Assembly (NCBI GenBank): GCA_025360285.1
Contig: JANYCM010000043.1
Coordinates: 1-7,478, forward strand
From: Sphingomonadales bacterium
GTDB lineage: Bacteria; Pseudomonadota; Alphaproteobacteria; Sphingomonadales; Sphingomonadaceae
Direction: 5' to 3'
Length of the DNA stretch: 7,478 nucleotides
A program made the position numbers and the translations under genes. Positions 1 through 6,337 of this stretch are shown piece by piece. How positions within the stretch are numbered: the first letter of the stretch is position 1; the number at the start of each line of letters is the position of its first letter. A model generated the notes under the pieces. That model saw nothing but the letters and a program-made list of their open reading frames with translations. It made no database searches and was not told where the DNA came from.

Positions 1-111
1 GCCTTCAACGCTGATTAATTCCGAGGAGCCCAGGCTTTCGCGACATATCGGCCAAACAGCTTCACGAAAAATATCGCGCGTTTCGACTATGGCATCTCGA
101 ATGACCCGCAC
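1..111 (-). CDS. Partial unknown protein, N-terminus only, runs off left edge
   Basis: An open frame of 37 codons starts at GTG (109-111) and continues past the window edge without a stop. The GTG sits six bases after AGGGGGA (118-124), a good Shine-Dalgarno that overlaps the dxs stop codon, so this reads as the next cistron of the dxs transcript. The visible peptide begins VRVIRDAIVETRDIFREAVW and is a plausible soluble, charged, helical N-terminus with no signal peptide. I do not recognise the family. Its codons (ATA, TTA, ATT, TTT, GTT) are more AT-rich than those of dxs, hinting at a different origin. It could also be a chance frame: only 111 bases are visible, and an ATG at 116-118 opens a different frame that stops after 18 codons. 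Confidence 0.4.
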   Translation of the reverse strand, partial: MRVIRDAIVETRDIFREAVWPICRESLGSSELISVEG

Positions 112-122
112 TGCTCATCCCC

Positions 123-2054
123 CTATGCCCGCGCGCCCTCAACCATCCCCACGCTGTTGTGCCGCAACGCCTCCAATACTGCCGCCACAATCGCCGGCGC
201 ATCCAGCCCGGCTTCGGCATATTGCTTCGCCGGCGCGTCATGGTCCTGGAAAATATCCGGTAGGCGCAGCGTCCGCACTTTCAACCCGGCGTCGGTAAGC
301 CCTTCGTCGCTCAACCAGGTCAGCACATGGGCGCCGAAGCCGCCGGTGGCGCCTTCTTCCACCGTCACCAGCACGTCGTGCGTCGCCGCGAGATGGCGGA
401 TCAGCGCGTGGTCGAGCGGCTTGGCAAAGCGCATGTCGGCAACGCTGGTGGACAGGCCCTTAGATTCCAGTTCCTCGGCGGCCTTCAGCGCATCACCCAG
501 GCGGGTGCCGAGCGACAATATCGCCACCGTCTTGCCCTCACGGACGATGCGGCCCTTGCCGATTTCCAGCCGGGTCGGCACCGCCGGAATGGCGACGCCG
601 GTGCCTTCGCCGCGCGGGTAACGCACCGCGATCGGGCCATCGTCATACAGCGCCATGGTGTGGACCATGTCGGTCAGTTCGGCTTCATCGGCGGCGGCCA
701 TCACCACCATGTTGGGCAGGGTGGCCAGATACGCCACATCGAACGCCCCGGCATGGGTGCAGCCATCGGCACCGACTAGGCCAGCGCGATCGATGCCGAA
801 CCGCACTGGCAGGTTCTGGATGCAGACATCATGCACGACCTGGTCGTACGCCCGCTGCAAAAACGTCGAATAGATCGCGCAGAACGGCCGCATGCCTTGT
901 GCGGCGAGGCCGGCGGCAAAGGTCACGGCATGTTGTTCGGCAATGCCGACATCAAAGGTGCGATCCGGAAACACCTTGTTGAAGCGATCGACACCGGTGC
1001 CAGATGGCATGGCGGCGGTAATGGCGACGATGGTCGGATCGCGCCGCGCCTCGGCGATCATCGCATCGCCAAAGACATTCTGATAAGCGGGCGCTGTCGG
1101 CGTCGCCTTCTGCTGGGTGCCACTGATCACATCGAATTTCTGCACGCCATGATATTTATCGGCGGCGGCTTCGGCGGGCGCATAGCCCTTGCCCTTTTGC
1201 GTCACAACATGAACCAGGATCGGGCCTTCGGCCGCATCGCGGACGTTCTCCAGCACCGGCAGCAGATGTTCCAGGTTATGGCCGTCGATCGGCCCGACAT
1301 AATAGAACCCCAGTTCCTCGAACAAGGTCCCGCCGCCCTGCGCCATGCCGCGGGCATATTCATCGATCCGACCGGCGGCCTTGGCCAGCGGCGGCGGCAG
1401 CGCCTTGCGCGCCAGTTGCTTGACTGCCTCACGCAGTTCCAGGAACGATCGCGACGAAAGCAATCGCGCCAGATAGGCCGACAGCGCCCCCACCGGCGGC
1501 GCAATGCTCATGTCATTGTCATTGAGGATCACGACCAGCCGATTGCCTGCGGCATAGGCGTTGTTCATCGCCTCATAGGCCATGCCCGCCGACATCGAGC
1601 CATCACCGATGACGGCGATCGCCTTGCCCGGTACCCCCTTGAGCTTGTTGGCAACCGCAAAACCGATGGCAGCCGAAATCGACGTCGATGAATGCGCCGC
1701 GCCGAACGGATCATATTCGCTCTCGCTGCGCTTGGTGAAGCCGGACAGGCCGCCACCTTGGCGCAGCGTGCGGATACGGTCGCGCCGGCCGGTCAGGATC
1801 TTGTGCGGATAGGCCTGGTGGCCAACGTCCCAGACCAGCCGGTCCTCGGGGGTGTTGAAGACATAGTGCAGCGCCACGGTCAGCTCGATGACCCCCAGCC
1901 CGGCACCCAGATGCCCGCCGGTGGTGGACACCGCATCGATCATTTCGGTGCGCAGTTCATCGGCGAGCTGGCGCAGTTGCTCGTGCTTCAACCGCTTCAT
2001 GTCCGCCGGAACGTTGACGGTATCAAGCAGAGGTGTGGAAGGTCGCTGGTTCAA
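123..2054 (-). CDS. dxs: 1-deoxy-D-xylulose-5-phosphate synthase (DXS)
   Basis: DXS condenses pyruvate and glyceraldehyde 3-phosphate, with thiamine diphosphate (ThDP) and Mg2+, to 1-deoxy-D-xylulose 5-phosphate. This is the first step of the MEP isoprenoid pathway and also feeds thiamine and pyridoxal synthesis. It is cytosolic. The protein has 643 residues, a full family length. Visible motifs are GGHLGAGLG (46-54, His48), DVGHQAYPHKILTGR (76-90, His79), the ThDP motif GDG at 150-152 with NN at 164-165, YYVGPIDGH (251-259), DVGIAEQHAV (368-377, catalytic Glu373), Arg401 in FLQRAYDQ, and DGCTHAGAFD with His434. A C-terminal transketolase-type domain covers about 495-630. The start is TTG at 2054. 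The frame is open back to the zur stop without ATG or GTG, and the conserved TPLLDTV leader at residues 7-13 argues against the internal ATG at residue 19. It lies 72 bases downstream of the Zur-like gene on the same strand. Confidence 0.97.
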   Translation of the reverse strand: MNQRPSTPLLDTVNVPADMKRLKHEQLRQLADELRTEMIDAVSTTGGHLGAGLGVIELTVALHYVFNTPEDRLVWDVGHQAYPHKILTGRRDRIRTLRQGGGLSGFTKRSESEYDPFGAAHSSTSISAAIGFAVANKLKGVPGKAIAVIGDGSMSAGMAYEAMNNAYAAGNRLVVILNDNDMSIAPPVGALSAYLARLLSSRSFLELREAVKQLARKALPPPLAKAAGRIDEYARGMAQGGGTLFEELGFYYVGPIDGHNLEHLLPVLENVRDAAEGPILVHVVTQKGKGYAPAEAAADKYHGVQKFDVISGTQQKATPTAPAYQNVFGDAMIAEARRDPTIVAITAAMPSGTGVDRFNKVFPDRTFDVGIAEQHAVTFAAGLAAQGMRPFCAIYSTFLQRAYDQVVHDVCIQNLPVRFGIDRAGLVGADGCTHAGAFDVAYLATLPNMVVMAAADEAELTDMVHTMALYDDGPIAVRYPRGEGTGVAIPAVPTRLEIGKGRIVREGKTVAILSLGTRLGDALKAAEELESKGLSTSVADMRFAKPLDHALIRHLAATHDVLVTVEEGATGGFGAHVLTWLSDEGLTDAGLKVRTLRLPDIFQDHDAPAKQYAEAGLDAPAIVAAVLEALRHNSVGMVEGARA

Positions 2055-2120
2055 GGTGCCCGCCGGTTTATTGAGTCTTGATGACAGCGGTAGCGCTTTG
2101 CGGCCGCCCTGTCGATGCGA

Positions 2121-2135
2121 CCGGTCTCAGACCGG
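2121..2135. repeat. Short perfect palindrome at the zur stop codon
   Basis: CCGGTCTCAGACCGG is a 7-1-7 perfect inverted repeat that spans the stop codon of the Zur-like gene (2127-2129). As RNA it could fold into a five-pair stem with a five-base loop. No T-run follows on the minus strand, so it is not a standard intrinsic terminator. It may be a chance palindrome in GC-rich DNA or a weak processing or pausing site between zur and dxs. Confidence 0.35.
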
Positions 2136-2624
2136 GTTCGCCTGTGTCTCAACAACCACACAATCACCGCACTGGCCACGCACCTCGATCACCGGCTTGA
2201 CCGGGCGAAACCCCGTCGCTTCCGCTGTGCGGCGGATGTGCGCCGCCACCTGGTCGTCATCGACATGGGTCACACGGCCGCAGGCGTCGCAGACCAGAAA
2301 AATGCAATCATGCCAGCAATCGGGATGGGCATTGGCCAGATAGGCGTTGGCGCTTTCCACCCGCATCGCGACATTGTTGGCCACGAACAGGTCGAGGATG
2401 CGATAGACGCTGTTGGCGGCGACTCGGCGTCCCTGGGCCGCGCTGACGGCCTCGGTGACGTCATAAGCGCTCGCTGGCCGGTCGAACCCGGCGAGCGCGC
2501 TGAATACCGAGGCGCGCATCGCTGTCCATTGTTCGCCGGCCGCGACCAGCGCACGCTCGGCGGCGGCGGTAAGCGCCGCGCCCGATCGCATGGCATGGTC
2601 ATGATCGTGGTGGCGGGCATCCAT
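2127..2624 (-). CDS. zur: Fur-family transcriptional regulator, Zur-like
   Basis: This is a 165-residue metalloregulator of the Fur superfamily, most like zinc-uptake repressor Zur. Such proteins dimerise and, with Zn2+ bound, repress zinc-import genes. An N-terminal winged-helix region spans roughly residues 16-90, with the recognition-helix stretch RRVAANSVYRILDLFV at 66-81. The dimerisation part has CWHDC (103-107) and two structural Cys pairs, CDAC (112-115) and CGDC (152-155). The N-terminus is histidine-rich (HHDHDH at 5-10). The start is ATG at 2622-2624. No strong Shine-Dalgarno is visible, and alternatives are ATG at 2591 or a GTG at 2675 that overlaps the merC-like stop as GTGA and would add 17 residues. 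It lies 47 bases downstream of the MerC-domain gene and 72 upstream of dxs, all on one strand. Fur-family membership is clear; zinc specificity is inferred from the Cys pattern and His-rich tail. Confidence 0.88.
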   Translation of the reverse strand: MDARHHDHDHAMRSGAALTAAAERALVAAGEQWTAMRASVFSALAGFDRPASAYDVTEAVSAAQGRRVAANSVYRILDLFVANNVAMRVESANAYLANAHPDCWHDCIFLVCDACGRVTHVDDDQVAAHIRRTAEATGFRPVKPVIEVRGQCGDCVVVETQANPV

Positions 2625-2671
2625 GGCGCGTATATCGGGCTTTGGCGACGCCGCCGCAAGGCGCAGCACCG

Positions 2672-3034
2672 TCACCCGCGGCTGGCGCGCAGATTCCACA
2701 GGTGCGCCGTCCCGAGCAGCCCGACGCCCAGCACCGACAGGGCGATTTCCGGCCCGCCATGGCCGATAAGCAGTGACGTCGCCATCAAGGCGATCCCGGC
2801 GGCACCCAGCAGCGCGACCCCCAGGCGGTGATGCACCGCCACGCCGCGCCACAGCGCCACCGCCGCGAGCGGCATCGCCAGCAACAGCCCGATGAGATGG
2901 ACATTATGGCTGAACAGATCACCCGAGGCGGCAAACATCGTCAGCAGGAATGATCCCGCCAGGCAATGCACCAGGCACAGGCCAGACAGGGTCATCGCCG
3001 ATTTGTCGAGCAGACTGGAGAAACGGTGTGGCAT
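2672..3034 (-). CDS. MerC-domain small membrane protein
   Basis: This 120-residue protein is almost entirely membrane. Four hydrophobic segments lie at about 14-34, 44-63, 70-90 and 95-113, separated by short His- and Arg-containing loops. The first carries a Cys pair in SGLCLVHC (17-24), as expected for the MerC family of metal-handling inner-membrane proteins. Classical MerC imports Hg2+, but chromosomal MerC-domain proteins outside mer operons have no established substrate. Being directly upstream of a Zur-like regulator suggests a role in zinc or other divalent metal transport; this is inference. ATG at 3032-3034 is the natural start because the hydrophobic domain begins there. The frame is open much further upstream, but only over DNA coding for the dioxygenase on the other strand. 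No clear Shine-Dalgarno is seen. A TATAAT hexamer lies 21 bases upstream, so the leader would be short. Confidence 0.82.
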   Translation of the reverse strand: MPHRFSSLLDKSAMTLSGLCLVHCLAGSFLLTMFAASGDLFSHNVHLIGLLLAMPLAAVALWRGVAVHHRLGVALLGAAGIALMATSLLIGHGGPEIALSVLGVGLLGTAHLWNLRASRG

Positions 3035-3044
3035 GATGGGTGGA

Positions 3045-3061
3045 TATATTATCTCATTATA
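3045..3061 (-). promoter_or_regulatory. Candidate -10 element and imperfect AT-rich operator upstream of merC-like gene
   Basis: This is an AT-rich island in GC-rich DNA. On the minus strand it reads TATAATGAGATAATATA, a 17-base imperfect palindrome with matching four-base outer arms (TATA...TATA) and one inner matched pair. Its left end is a perfect TATAAT -10 hexamer (3056-3061), placing transcription start near 3049 and leaving about 15 bases before the merC-like ATG. A good -35 hexamer is not seen at 16-17 base spacing. Fur/Zur sites are AT-rich dyads that often overlap the core promoter, so binding by the neighbouring Zur-like protein is possible. The match to known alphaproteobacterial Zur boxes is only partial. 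Confidence 0.4.
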
Positions 3062-3081
3062 CCTCGCAAGCCCAAAATGCC

Positions 3082-3097
3082 GCCGCTTGTAAGCGGC
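3082..3097. repeat. Perfect inverted repeat between divergent merC-like and dioxygenase genes
   Basis: GCCGCTTGTAAGCGGC has seven-base arms around a central GT. It lies in the 144-base divergent intergenic region, 82 bases before the dioxygenase ATG and about 20 bases upstream of the merC-side TATAAT. It is not followed by a T-run in either direction, so it is not an evident terminator. It could be an operator for a regulator or a 5' leader hairpin for the plus-strand transcript. Confidence 0.4.
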
Positions 3098-3178
3098 ATG
3101 GCAAATTGCAACGACAGCTGTGGTCAATTCTGGCCGGGTCGGTGCAGCGGGGGCGCCGGCACCATAGCGGACCGAGCC

Positions 3179-3973
3179 ATGAACCAGCCCCTGCAACCGA
3201 CATTTTTCATTCCGCACGGCGGCGGCCCGTGTTTTTTCATGCCCGATCCCGCCGGCACATGGACGACGCTGGCGGCATTCCTGCGCGCCCTGCCCGCGAA
3301 CTTGCCGGCGCGGCCGCGCGCCATAGTGATCATTTCGGGCCATTGGGAAACGAACGGCTTCGGCCTGACCGCCAGCCCGCAGCCGCCGCTGATCTTTGAT
3401 TATTACGGCTTCCCGCCCGAAACCTATCAACTGGCATATGCCGCCCCAGGCGCACCGGCGCTGGCTGCGACCGCTGCGGCGCTGTTGACCGCTGCCGGGC
3501 TGACGGCGGCCCTTGATCCGGATCGCGGCCTTGATCATGGCGTCTTCGTGCCGCTGAAGATGGCGTTCCCGGCGGCGGACATACCGGTGGTGGAAATGTC
3601 GGTCGATCGCTCGCTGGATCCGGCGCTGCATCTGGCCGCGGGGCGGGCGCTGGCGCCATTGCGCGCCGATGGCGTGCTGATCATCGGTTCGGGGATGAGC
3701 TATCACAACATGCGCGGCTATGGTGACCCGCGATCGACGGCACCCTCGGCGCAATTTGATGCCTGGCTGAGCGATGCTGTCGGCCGCGACCCCGATGCAC
3801 GCGCTGCGCTGCTGACCGAATGGGCCGATGCGCCCGCCGCTCGCCTGTCACATCCCCGCGAGGAGCATCTGATCCCGCTCTTGGTCGCGGCCGGCGCATC
3901 AAGCCTGCCGGGTGAACGGGTATTTCACGCCGAAATCCTCAGCACCTTGATATCGGGGTTCCGTTTCGCCTGA
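3179..3973 (+). CDS. LigB/DODA-type class III extradiol dioxygenase family protein
   Basis: The 264-residue protein belongs to the LigB superfamily of non-haem metal dioxygenases, the YgiD/4,5-DOPA-extradiol-dioxygenase-like branch. Members cleave catechol rings beside a hydroxyl, and several bacterial members have unknown natural substrates. Motifs appear in the expected order: IPHGGGP (11-17, His13), ISGHWE (52-57, His55), GLDHGVFVPL (117-126, His120), GSGMSYHNMR (170-179, His176) and SHPREEHLIPL (224-234, His225 and His230). His13, His55, His176 and His230 are the likely metal and catalytic ligands by analogy with YgiD. ATG at 3179 is chosen because family members begin a few residues before the first metal-binding His. 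Earlier in-frame ATGs lie over the divergent promoter. It starts divergently from the merC-like gene and ends 54 bases before ctaA. No ring-cleavage pathway genes adjoin it, so the substrate cannot be given. Confidence 0.9.
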   Translation: MNQPLQPTFFIPHGGGPCFFMPDPAGTWTTLAAFLRALPANLPARPRAIVIISGHWETNGFGLTASPQPPLIFDYYGFPPETYQLAYAAPGAPALAATAAALLTAAGLTAALDPDRGLDHGVFVPLKMAFPAADIPVVEMSVDRSLDPALHLAAGRALAPLRADGVLIIGSGMSYHNMRGYGDPRSTAPSAQFDAWLSDAVGRDPDARAALLTEWADAPAARLSHPREEHLIPLLVAAGASSLPGERVFHAEILSTLISGFRFA

Positions 3974-4015
3974 TCCGCGACGATGCAGCGCTTGGCGATG
4001 CGGCGGCGTGGTGGC

Positions 4016-4021
4016 AAAGGG
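4016..4021 (+). promoter_or_regulatory. Ribosome binding site deciding the ctaA start
   Basis: AAAGGG lies six bases before the ATG at 4028. The frame could also start at ATG 3983, which would add MQRLAMRRRGGKGRR, but that codon has no Shine-Dalgarno and comes only nine bases after the dioxygenase stop. The downstream ATG is therefore preferred. Confidence 0.65.
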
Positions 4022-4027
4022 CGCCGC

Positions 4028-5077
4028 ATGGCCAGTATCGCTGCCCCTGCCCCGATCGCCCCCGTCGCCGCCCGGCCGCGCGCGCTGGCCGCCTGGCTGT
4101 TCGCCGTCGCGGCGCTGGTGTTCGCCATGGTGGTGGTCGGCGGCATCACAAGGCTGACCGAATCGGGGCTTTCGATCACCCGCTGGGATGTCGTGTCGGG
4201 CACCTTGCCGCCGATCGGCGATGCCGCCTGGGCGGCGCAGTTCGAAGCCTATAAGCAATCCTCGCAATATCAGCTGATGAACCGCGGCATGGACCTCGCC
4301 GCCTTCAAGCACATCTTTTTCTGGGAATATCTCCACCGCCTGCTCGGCCGGTTGATCGGCATGGCCTTTGCGCTGCCGCTGGCGTGGTTCTGGCTGCGGC
4401 GGGCGATCCCGGCTAGCTACAAGCCGCGCCTTGTCGCGCTGCTGGCGTTGGGCGGCTTGCAGGGCACCATCGGCTGGTGGATGGTCTCGTCAGGGCTGGT
4501 TGACCGCGTCGCCGTGGCGCCTGAACGGCTGGCGGTGCATCTGGTGACGGCGCTGACCATCATGGCCGGCTGTATCTGGACGGCGCTTGATCTGCTGCGC
4601 CCCGCCACCCCTGTTGCGGCGCGACCCCGCGCCTGGGTTCTGCCGTTTACAGCGCTCCTTTATGTCCAGATCATCTGGGGCGCCTTCGTCGCGGGGCTTC
4701 GCGCCGGCCATGCCTCTGATACCTGGCCGCTGATGTCCGGCGTGCTGGTACCGGCGGGGATTGCGCAAAGTGCGGCCGATCTGGTCGGCGATCCGGTGAC
4801 GGTGCATTTCCTCCACCGCAGCCTCGCTATCATTGTCGCCCTAGCAGCGTTGCATATCGCGGCAAAGCTCTGGCGCGCCGGCGCCGGGCGGCGGGCGCTG
4901 GCGCTGGGCGGCGCGGTGACGGCGCAATTCGGACTGGGCATCGCCACCGTGCTCAGCGGCGTCGCCATTCCGCTGGGGGTCGCGCATCAGGCATGCGGCG
5001 CACTGCTCGTTGCGGCGACGACCTGGGCGGCACATTGGTCCGTGCAACGCCGACAAGCGCCTGATACGGTATTCTAA
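4028..5077 (+). CDS. ctaA: Heme A synthase, COX15/CtaA family
   Basis: This inner-membrane enzyme oxidises the C8 methyl group of heme O to a formyl group, giving heme A for aa3-type cytochrome oxidase. With the ATG at 4028 it has 349 residues, normal for the alphaproteobacterial/mitochondrial COX15 type. About eight membrane segments are visible, starting with AAWLFAVAALVFAMVVVGG (21-39). The signature GGITRLTESGLSI follows at 38-50. Heme-binding histidines typical of the family lie in WEYLHRLLGRLIG (99-111, His103), AVHLVTAL (169-176, His171), VHFLHRSLA (259-267, His263) and GVAHQACGALL (317-327, His320). GLQGTIGWWMVSSGL (143-157) is the other well conserved block. It is 114 bases upstream of rplM on the same strand. 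Partner genes such as ctaB or cox subunits are not in the window. Confidence 0.95.
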   Translation: MASIAAPAPIAPVAARPRALAAWLFAVAALVFAMVVVGGITRLTESGLSITRWDVVSGTLPPIGDAAWAAQFEAYKQSSQYQLMNRGMDLAAFKHIFFWEYLHRLLGRLIGMAFALPLAWFWLRRAIPASYKPRLVALLALGGLQGTIGWWMVSSGLVDRVAVAPERLAVHLVTALTIMAGCIWTALDLLRPATPVAARPRAWVLPFTALLYVQIIWGAFVAGLRAGHASDTWPLMSGVLVPAGIAQSAADLVGDPVTVHFLHRSLAIIVALAALHIAAKLWRAGAGRRALALGGAVTAQFGLGIATVLSGVAIPLGVAHQACGALLVAATTWAAHWSVQRRQAPDTVF

Positions 5078-5104
5078 CACCGCACCAAAAACCGGCGGAA
5101 AAGC

Positions 5105-5133
5105 TTGACGAAACGCCGCCTGTCCGCGATACG
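5105..5133 (+). promoter_or_regulatory. Candidate promoter for rplM-rpsI
   Basis: TTGACG (5105-5110) is a near-consensus -35 hexamer, followed after 17 bases by GATACG (5128-5133), a weak -10. Transcription would start near 5140. The -10 sits inside a small dyad, CCGCGATACGCGG (5124-5136), with five-base arms, which could be an operator or coincidence. The location in the ctaA-rplM gap fits separate transcription of the ribosomal protein genes. Confidence 0.45.
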
Positions 5134-5142
5134 CGGTGCATC

Positions 5143-5175
5143 CGGCTGGGGTCCACCCCGGCCGTTTCGCTTTTT
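5143..5175 (+). terminator. Terminator-like hairpin with T-run in the rplM leader
   Basis: A nine-pair stem (left arm CGGCTGGGG 5143-5151, loop TCCA, right arm CCCCGGCCG 5156-5164, one G-U pair) is followed at once by TTTCGCTTTTT (5165-5175). This has the shape of an intrinsic terminator in the plus direction. It lies after the ctaA stop but also after the candidate rplM promoter and 17 bases before the rplM ATG. It either ends ctaA read-through or works as an attenuator in the ribosomal protein leader. Confidence 0.6.
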
Positions 5176-5191
5176 GAACCGGACAAAGATC

Positions 5192-5692
5192 ATGCTCACC
5201 CGTTCCACCGCCTCGATAAAGCCCGCCGAGGTCGTCAAGAAATGGCTGATTATCGACGCGGAAGGCCTGGTCGTCGGCCGCCTCGCCTCGCTGATCGCCA
5301 ACCGCCTGCGCGGCAAGCACAAGGCGAGCTATACGCCCCATGTCGATTGCGGTGACAACATCATTGTCATCAATGCGGAGAAAGTCCGCTTTACCGGCAA
5401 GAAGACGACTGACAAGATTTATTATCGCCATACCGGCCATCCCGGCGGCATCAAGGAAACCACCCCGGCCAAGATCCTGGAAGGTCGTTTCCCGGAACGC
5501 GTCCTGGTCAAGGCCGTGGAACGCATGGTGCCCCGCGGCCCGCTCGGTCGCGCCCAGATGCGCAATCTGCGCGTCTTCAAGGGCACCGAGCATCCGCACA
5601 CCGCCCAGAACCCCGAAATCGTCGATGTCGCCGCGATGAACCGCAAGAATTCGACGCTTAGCAATACCGCTGACAAGAAGGCCGCTGAATAA
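5192..5692 (+). CDS. rplM: 50S ribosomal protein L13
   Basis: L13 is an early-assembling protein of the large ribosomal subunit that binds 23S rRNA. The 166-residue product includes the core KKWLIIDAEGLVVGRLAS (16-33), TPHVDCGDNIIVINAEKV (48-65) and the family signature from VKAVERMVPRGPLGR to VFKGTEHPH (106-136). ATG at 5192 is chosen because it gives the short leader (about 15 residues before KKW) usual for alphaproteobacterial L13. Frames further upstream would translate the hairpin leader. The Shine-Dalgarno is weak (GGACA, 5181-5185). The stop overlaps the rpsI start, so the two ribosomal proteins are translationally coupled. In E. coli the rplM-rpsI operon is autoregulated by L13 at its leader; whether this applies here is unknown. 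Confidence 0.97.
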   Translation: MLTRSTASIKPAEVVKKWLIIDAEGLVVGRLASLIANRLRGKHKASYTPHVDCGDNIIVINAEKVRFTGKKTTDKIYYRHTGHPGGIKETTPAKILEGRFPERVLVKAVERMVPRGPLGRAQMRNLRVFKGTEHPHTAQNPEIVDVAAMNRKNSTLSNTADKKAAE

Positions 5693-6222
5693 TGTCCGAC
5701 AATCGTCAGTCGCTGTCCGATCTCGGCGGCATGCAGGATGGCAGCTATGTTCCCGGCGGCGCTGCCGCGGAACGCCCCGTCCACACCGGCGGCGGTGGCC
5801 CGCCCGCGCCGCTGCGCGATCAGGAAATCGATGCCTGGGGCCGCGCCTATGCGACCGGCAAGCGCAAGAATGCCATTGCCCGCGTCTGGCTGAAGCCCGG
5901 CACCGGCAAGATCATCGTCAACGGCCGCGACCAGACGGTGTATTTCGCCCGGCCGACGCTGCGCCTGGTCATCAACCAACCCTTTGATATCGCCGATCGC
6001 CGTGACCAGTATGACGTGATGTGCACCGTCGTCGGCGGCGGGCTTTCGGGCCAGGCCGGCGCCGTCAAGCACGGCATCGCCGTCGCCCTGACCCGCTATG
6101 AACCGACCCTGCGCACCACGGTCAAGCAGGCCGGCTTCCTGACCCGCGATCCGCGCGTTGTGGAGCGCAAGAAGTATGGCAAGGCGAAGGCGCGTCGTAG
6201 CTTCCAGTTCAGCAAGCGCTGA
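5692..6222 (+). CDS. rpsI: 30S ribosomal protein S9, with N-terminal extension
   Basis: S9 belongs to the small subunit head, and its C-terminal tail reaches the P-site tRNA. The 176-residue protein has the S9 core from about residue 52 (AYATGKRKNAIARVW), the signature GGGLSGQAGAVKHGIAVAL (115-133), and the basic tail ending in the conserved FSKR. Residues 1-50 are an extra Gly/Pro-rich, probably disordered segment absent from E. coli S9 but seen in alphaproteobacterial homologues. The ATG overlaps the rplM stop by one base (TAATG). A Shine-Dalgarno AAGAAGG (5675-5681) lies ten bases upstream inside rplM, which supports this start and hence the extension. Transcription ends at the terminator after 6338. 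Confidence 0.97.
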   Translation: MSDNRQSLSDLGGMQDGSYVPGGAAAERPVHTGGGGPPAPLRDQEIDAWGRAYATGKRKNAIARVWLKPGTGKIIVNGRDQTVYFARPTLRLVINQPFDIADRRDQYDVMCTVVGGGLSGQAGAVKHGIAVALTRYEPTLRTTVKQAGFLTRDPRVVERKKYGKAKARRSFQFSKR

Positions 6223-6233
6223 CGCGGCCAAGA

Positions 6234-6270
6234 CGAGGCGGAAAATTGCTCTTCGCGATTTTCCGCCTCG
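6234..6270. repeat. Very long hairpin 11 bases after rpsI
   Basis: A 16-pair stem (left arm CGAGGCGGAAAATTGC 6234-6249, right arm GCGATTTTCCGCCTCG 6255-6270, one G-U pair) closes a five-base TCTTC loop. No T-run follows on either strand. It may protect the rpsI mRNA 3' end, help stop transcription between the convergent rpsI and protease genes, or be one copy of a dispersed palindromic repeat. Confidence 0.6.
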
Positions 6271-6301
6271 ACGCGGACTCGCGGCGAGCCGGCCGGCGGG
6301 G

Positions 6302-6322
6302 CGGCGGGGTCTTCACCCGCCG
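6302..6322. repeat. GC-rich hairpin between rpsI and its terminator
   Basis: CGGCGGG (6302-6308) pairs with CCCGCCG (6316-6322) around a seven-base loop. It sits between the long hairpin and the intrinsic terminator. It has no T-run and no assigned role; high local GC makes chance pairing possible. Confidence 0.35.
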
Positions 6323-6337
6323 AACCCGTCCGACGTC

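Noticed and set aside
831..1691. Long plus-strand open frame of 286 codons opposite dxs
   Set aside because: It is the antisense of dxs, whose motifs are unmistakable; the translation is Arg/His/Gly-rich with no domain, as expected for a shadow frame in GC-rich DNA.
2115..2831. Plus-strand frame of 238 codons opposite the Zur-like and MerC-like genes
   Set aside because: It is antisense to two recognisable genes and has no family features.
2625..2852. Upstream extension of the Zur-like frame
   Set aside because: It overlaps the MerC-like coding region and lacks Fur-like sequence; the ATG at 2624 fits family length.
2966..3178. Earlier start of the dioxygenase frame
   Set aside because: It would cover the divergent promoter region and the merC-like 5' end; homologues begin just before the first metal-binding His.
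3035..3754. Upstream extension of the MerC-like frame by about 240 codons
   Set aside because: The extension runs antisense through the dioxygenase gene and is Arg/Gln-rich noise; the family domain begins at the ATG at 3034.
3899..4336. Minus-strand frame of 145 codons opposite the dioxygenase end and ctaA
   Set aside because: Antisense of two well-supported genes; low-complexity Arg/Gly/His composition.
5105..5191. Earlier start for L13 with 29 extra residues
   Set aside because: It would overlap the -35 hexamer and the leader hairpin, and L13 homologues do not have this segment.
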